Source of the DNA: an uncultured Caldisericota bacterium
GTDB taxonomy: Bacteria > Caldisericota > Caldisericia > Cryosericales > Cryosericaceae
Reading direction: 5' to 3'
Assembly (NCBI GenBank): GCA_903871855.1
Contig: CAIQIK010000049.1
Span: forward strand, 31,612-95,611
Length of the DNA: 64,000 nt
Shown here: positions 61,366 through 64,000 of the stretch, in pieces
Position numbering within the stretch: position 1 is the first letter of the stretch
Layout: every line of letters begins with the position of its first letter
Position numbers and translations under genes: made by a program
The notes under the pieces: model-generated
Told to the model about the DNA's origin: nothing
The model's database searches: none
The model's input: only the letters and a program-made list of their open reading frames with translations

Positions 61366-61472
61366 CTGCAATGCAAGAAATGCCGCTGGACATGGGTCTC
61401 CTGCAGGACCGCCGGCGGCGTTTTCATATCGTCGTACCAGGAGTCCCCCCTCGTGGAAAAGCAGAACCATGA
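61362..61472 (+). CDS. small 36-residue ORF coupled to both neighbours
   Basis: An ORF of 36 codons whose ATG overlaps the stop of the glycyl-radical ORF (ATGA) and whose TGA overlaps the ATG of nrdG (ATGA). The product has a Met-rich N-terminal part and a basic patch ('LLQDRRRRFHIVVPGVPP'). No separate ribosome site exists, so it would be made by re-initiation. It may be a true small protein or only a coupling device. No family recognised. Confidence 0.4.
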   Translation: MTAMQEMPLDMGLLQDRRRRFHIVVPGVPPRGKAEP

Positions 61473-62173
61473 AACTGGCACACTACGAACCACTGTCGCT
61501 CAGTGACTTCCCTGGCAGACTAGCTACAACCGTGTTCACGGTCGGCTGCAATTTCGCATGTCCATACTGCCACAACCCTGAGCTCGTCACCACAATGGGG
61601 AACACTCCACAGCTAGCCGAGGAAACATTCTTCGCTTTCCTCGAACATCGAAGGGGCAGACTCAACGGCGTCTGCATCACTGGGGGCGAGCCGACGCTTC
61701 ATGCCGATCTGGCCGGATTCGTCGACCGCATCCGCGCTTTGGGCTATGCCGTCAAGCTGGACACCAATGGATCCAACCCCGAAATGCTTGGGCACCTTCT
61801 GGAAACAAGCTCCTTGGATTACGTTGCTATGGATGTGAAAGCCCCGGCCTCACGATACAGTGACGTGACGGGTAACCCGTGTGCCCTCGCCCTCGCGGAG
61901 ATCTCGATACGACTCCTGGCCGAGCACGATACCGTTCATGAATACCGGACAACCATATTGCCTCTGCTGTTTACTGAAACCGACATCGACAACATCGCCC
62001 TCATGTTGCCCTCTGGATCGTGCTACGTCATCCAGAATTTCGTCCCCACCAAGACCCTCGACCCGAGCCTTGTCCACGCCAGAGGATTTGAGCCCGGCGA
62101 CCTCGAAATGATTGCGGACCACATGCGCCTGCACTACCCTTTCCTTCACATAAGTACACGAGGAGACATCTAG
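61469..62173 (+). CDS. nrdG: anaerobic ribonucleotide reductase activating enzyme (radical SAM)
   Basis: A 234-residue radical SAM protein. 'TVFTVGCNFACPYCHNPELV' holds the CxxxCxxC cluster ligands; 'GVCITGGEPTLHADL' and 'VKLDTNGSNPEML' are the SAM-binding strands. It is of the NrdG/PflA-like type with 'LSDFPGRLATTVFT' at the N-terminus. It abstracts hydrogen from the Gly of the reductase, here on a separate peptide. ATGA overlap with the preceding small ORF couples their translation. Confidence 0.9.
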   Translation: MKLAHYEPLSLSDFPGRLATTVFTVGCNFACPYCHNPELVTTMGNTPQLAEETFFAFLEHRRGRLNGVCITGGEPTLHADLAGFVDRIRALGYAVKLDTNGSNPEMLGHLLETSSLDYVAMDVKAPASRYSDVTGNPCALALAEISIRLLAEHDTVHEYRTTILPLLFTETDIDNIALMLPSGSCYVIQNFVPTKTLDPSLVHARGFEPGDLEMIADHMRLHYPFLHISTRGDI

Positions 62174-62614
62174 GCTGATCTGACCAGTTCACCACACCTG
62201 CCCCGGTCGCTCATATCTGCAGACACCGACCCTTTACGTCACTATGCGCCCCTTTTCCTCTGTAACCAATTCGCCCGTGCCACGTTTTTGTTTGTGTAGA
62301 AGGGTCATCTGAGCAGGGATAGCTACCCCAGACCAGTTGTCCTTCCTTACAGACAATGGAAGGAAGCGCTCCACAGGCACATCTGCGGTTGTTGTGATTA
62401 TTGCTTGACATCAAATCCGGGGTTCATGCGACTGCCGGATGCGGCCAAACTATAGCCACGCAGATGCTTTGTCAGCCTTCCTTTCCAGACAGATGGACTC
62501 CACTGGCCACGAAGCCCATCCGTGAGAAGACAAAGAACGACCGGAAGAAGCGAACACAAGCGAGAAGGCACTACCAGATTCAAGTCTGTCAACCATGACA
62601 AAGGGAGATGTAGC
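62174..62614. other. intergenic region, 440 bp, no firm gene
   Basis: No convincing gene or terminator. A minus-strand frame of about 67 codons (62211-62414) encodes a Cys-containing peptide ('RRCACGALPSIVC') but has no ribosome site. A TTGACA at 62404 lacks a matching -10 box at the expected distance. The promoter of the downstream SLH gene must lie here, but I cannot place it. Confidence 0.5.
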
Positions 62615-63856
62615 ATGAAGAGAGTCTTATCTGTACTACTTGCCCTGGCGCTGTGCGCCGCCGTGATCACGCCCGTCTCGACAGTCCGGGCAGCAGGGTT
62701 CGCCGACGTTCCAGCGACCTACTGGGCAGCCGACGAGATCAATGCGCTTGCGGCCAAGAGTATCGTGACCGGAACGTCATCCACCAAGTTCAGTCCCGAG
62801 AGCCCCGTGACCCGTGAGCAGTTCGCGAAGATGGTAGTCCTTGCAAAGGGACTGCATGAGTACAAGCCCACAGTTCCAACCTTCACGGACGTTCCTGCCT
62901 CCCGTTGGTCGTTCGGGTTTGTCGAGGCAGCAGCAAAGGCCGGCTACGTGTCTGGTATCGGCGCCGGGAAGTACGACCCCGAAGCGGCTATCAAGCGCCA
63001 GGATCTCGCCGTTCTCTTGACGCGTGTCCTCGGTAAGACCGCTGAAGCATCGAAGATACTGGAACCTGTCTGTTTCGCAAACGATGAAGACAAGATCGGG
63101 AAATACGCCATCGGCGCTATGACCATTGCCGTCCGCCCACGGGTCCAGTTGCTCACTTGGGACAGTGCACGTAATTTGAGACCAGCTGAACCGGCCACCC
63201 GCAGCGAGTGTGCTTTCGCCGTCTACAACTCTGTCAATCCAGTCTCTTCAGGAAAGAAAACGCTTGTCATGGCCGATGAGGAGTATCCTGAGAGCCTATT
63301 TCCTCTCACATCGGACTCGGCGTACACACAGAAAGAAGTCACGTATCTTGCGTCAGGTCCCATTTCCCAGACGCCGTATGGCGTCCTCTTCCCCGAGATG
63401 TGTACATATGTCCCGTCGCTGGAGAACGGACACCTTATCCGTAACGCCGATGGCTCAGTCGTCACCGACTTCCAGCTACGCAAGGGGATGAACTGGTCGG
63501 ACGGAAAGCCCGTCACGATCGATGACTACATCTTCTCGTACAAACTCTACATGAGCGACGCCATCCAAGTGGTCAGCCGAACTCCTATGGATCTTGTCAC
63601 GAAGATCGTCAAGACGGACACGTACACCTGCCGCGTGTACTGGAAGAACTGGGACGCCTTTATCCCCACGGGGTGGGCGATCTACCCAGAGCACATCCTG
63701 GGGCCACAGTTTGAACAAGACCCCTCCAGCATCAACACATCCGACTTCGCCAACAACCCCGTCTACTGCGGCCCGTATGTCATAGAAACAAAGGTCGATG
63801 GTCAGTACATAACATTCGCAGCCAATAAGCAATGGTTTGGTGGTGAGCCGGTTCTC
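62615..63856 (+). pseudogene. SLH-domain protein fused to a family-5 solute-binding domain, interrupted near its middle
   Basis: About 414 codons before interruption. A signal peptide (residues 1-28, 'LSVLLALALCAAVITPVS') is followed by three SLH domains ('GFADVPATYWAADEINALAA', 'TFTDVPASRWSFGFVEAAAK', and a third at about 145-205), then a family-5 ABC solute-binding domain ('FQLRKGMNWSDGKPVTIDDY', 'NPVYCGPYVIETKVDG', 'KQWFGGEP'). It would bind peptides or sugars while fixed to the cell wall or S-layer. GGGAG lies 7 nt before the ATG. After about 63856 the frame stays open to the window edge, but the sequence no longer fits the family and looks like an insertion-sequence end, so the gene is probably broken. 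The junction is approximate. Confidence 0.65.
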
Positions 63857-64000
63857 GAGAGTCAAGTCCAGAATGTTGGTGTAAATTCTCCTTTCGGTAT
63901 GGATCGGGTCAGGCAGTCAATTGGTCAGTGTGGTTCAGTTCGTTACTGTCGAGTTGCACTGCTTTCCTGGCTTCTTCCTTGTCAGCTTCATAGCGTTCCA
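63857..64000 (-). mobile_element. end of an insertion sequence, possibly IS256-like
   Basis: Base composition changes from about 63857 and the adjoining solute-binding sequence stops matching its family. On the minus strand a charged reading frame ends at TGA 63909-63911 and is followed by GGAGAATTTACACC, which recalls the ends of IS256-type elements (ATTTACAC motif). The inverted repeat boundary is estimated; the other end is outside the window. Confidence 0.45.
63909..64000 (-). CDS. probable transposase, C-terminal end only
   Basis: Thirty codons enter from the right edge and end at 63909. The peptide 'ERYEADKEEARKAVQLDSNE' is helical and charged, plausible for a transposase tail, but too short for a family call. 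Support comes mainly from its position next to the element end inside a broken gene. Confidence 0.35.
   Translation of the reverse strand, partial: ERYEADKEEARKAVQLDSNELNHTDQLTA

Noticed and set aside
62211..62414. Cys-containing 67-codon minus-strand ORF
   Set aside because: No ribosome site, no recognised family and no neighbour on that strand; kept only as a remark on the intergenic region.
1..64000. tRNA, rRNA or riboswitch genes
   Set aside because: No T-loop signature with a matching cloverleaf, no rRNA-like stretch and no clear riboswitch core was found; a covariance-model scan would be needed to exclude small RNAs.

Overview
This window is 64 kb of bacterial DNA, dense in genes and about 55-58% G+C by eye, with no rRNA, tRNA or CRISPR array that I could find. 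Clear GGAGG-type ribosome binding sites, ATG/GTG/TTG starts and promoters with 15-17 bp spacers mark it as bacterial. Gene content suggests an anaerobic or microaerophilic, sugar- and peptide-using organism: class III ribonucleotide reductase, rubrerythrin, formate-THF ligase, GTP-PEPCK, a predicted PPi-type phosphofructokinase beside an ATP-type one, PTS sugar uptake, and an S-layer-homology (SLH) anchored substrate-binding protein. SLH anchoring, many DegV proteins and thermophile-like families would fit a Caldisericota/Cryosericota-like or other deep Firmicutes/Thermotogae-like lineage. That placement is inference only.

Layout. 1-4.8 kb (minus strand): a partly decayed amino-sugar locus with PTS IIA, a fused IIC-IID, a sugar-phosphate isomerase/deaminase and a LacI-type operator, plus remnants of nanE and of a ceramidase-like gene; no IIB gene is visible. 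5-16.7 kb: a hybrid sensor kinase with a solute-binding domain, an MFS exporter, an NRAMP-related transporter with a PRC/MgtE-N/CBS partner, two MATE exporters, and a solitary Cas6 with a long disordered Arg/Ser-rich tail. 16.9-23.8 kb: mntH, ptsH-ptsI, a methyltransferase, pckG and a cupin. 23.9-33.7 kb: a chagasin-type inhibitor, an unrecognised two-gene pair (one with a winged-helix/nuclease look), a TPR-CofE-like fusion, four tandem DegV genes, two cyclophilins, a decayed thioesterase and rubrerythrin. 33.8-40 kb: fhs, uppP, a class II glutamine amidotransferase, an SdpI-like membrane protein and an M28 lipoprotein peptidase. 40-45 kb: an operon of two phosphofructokinases plus an NtrC-type two-component pair. 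45-48 kb: an EamA transporter and two more DegV genes. 48-57.4 kb: three DUF58/DUF4129-like pairs around one MoxR ATPase. 57.6-62.2 kb: an anaerobic ribonucleotide reductase locus whose glycyl-radical segment is a separate 65-residue ORF. 62.6-64 kb: an SLH/solute-binding gene that appears to be interrupted by an insertion sequence at the window edge.

The most interesting signals are the split NrdD with its translationally coupled downstream ORFs, the Cas6-disordered-tail fusion without nearby cas genes or array, the triplicated DUF58/DUF4129 modules with one MoxR, and the expansion to six DegV genes. At least three dying genes (nanE, ceramidase, thioesterase) and the likely IS insertion point to ongoing gene loss.
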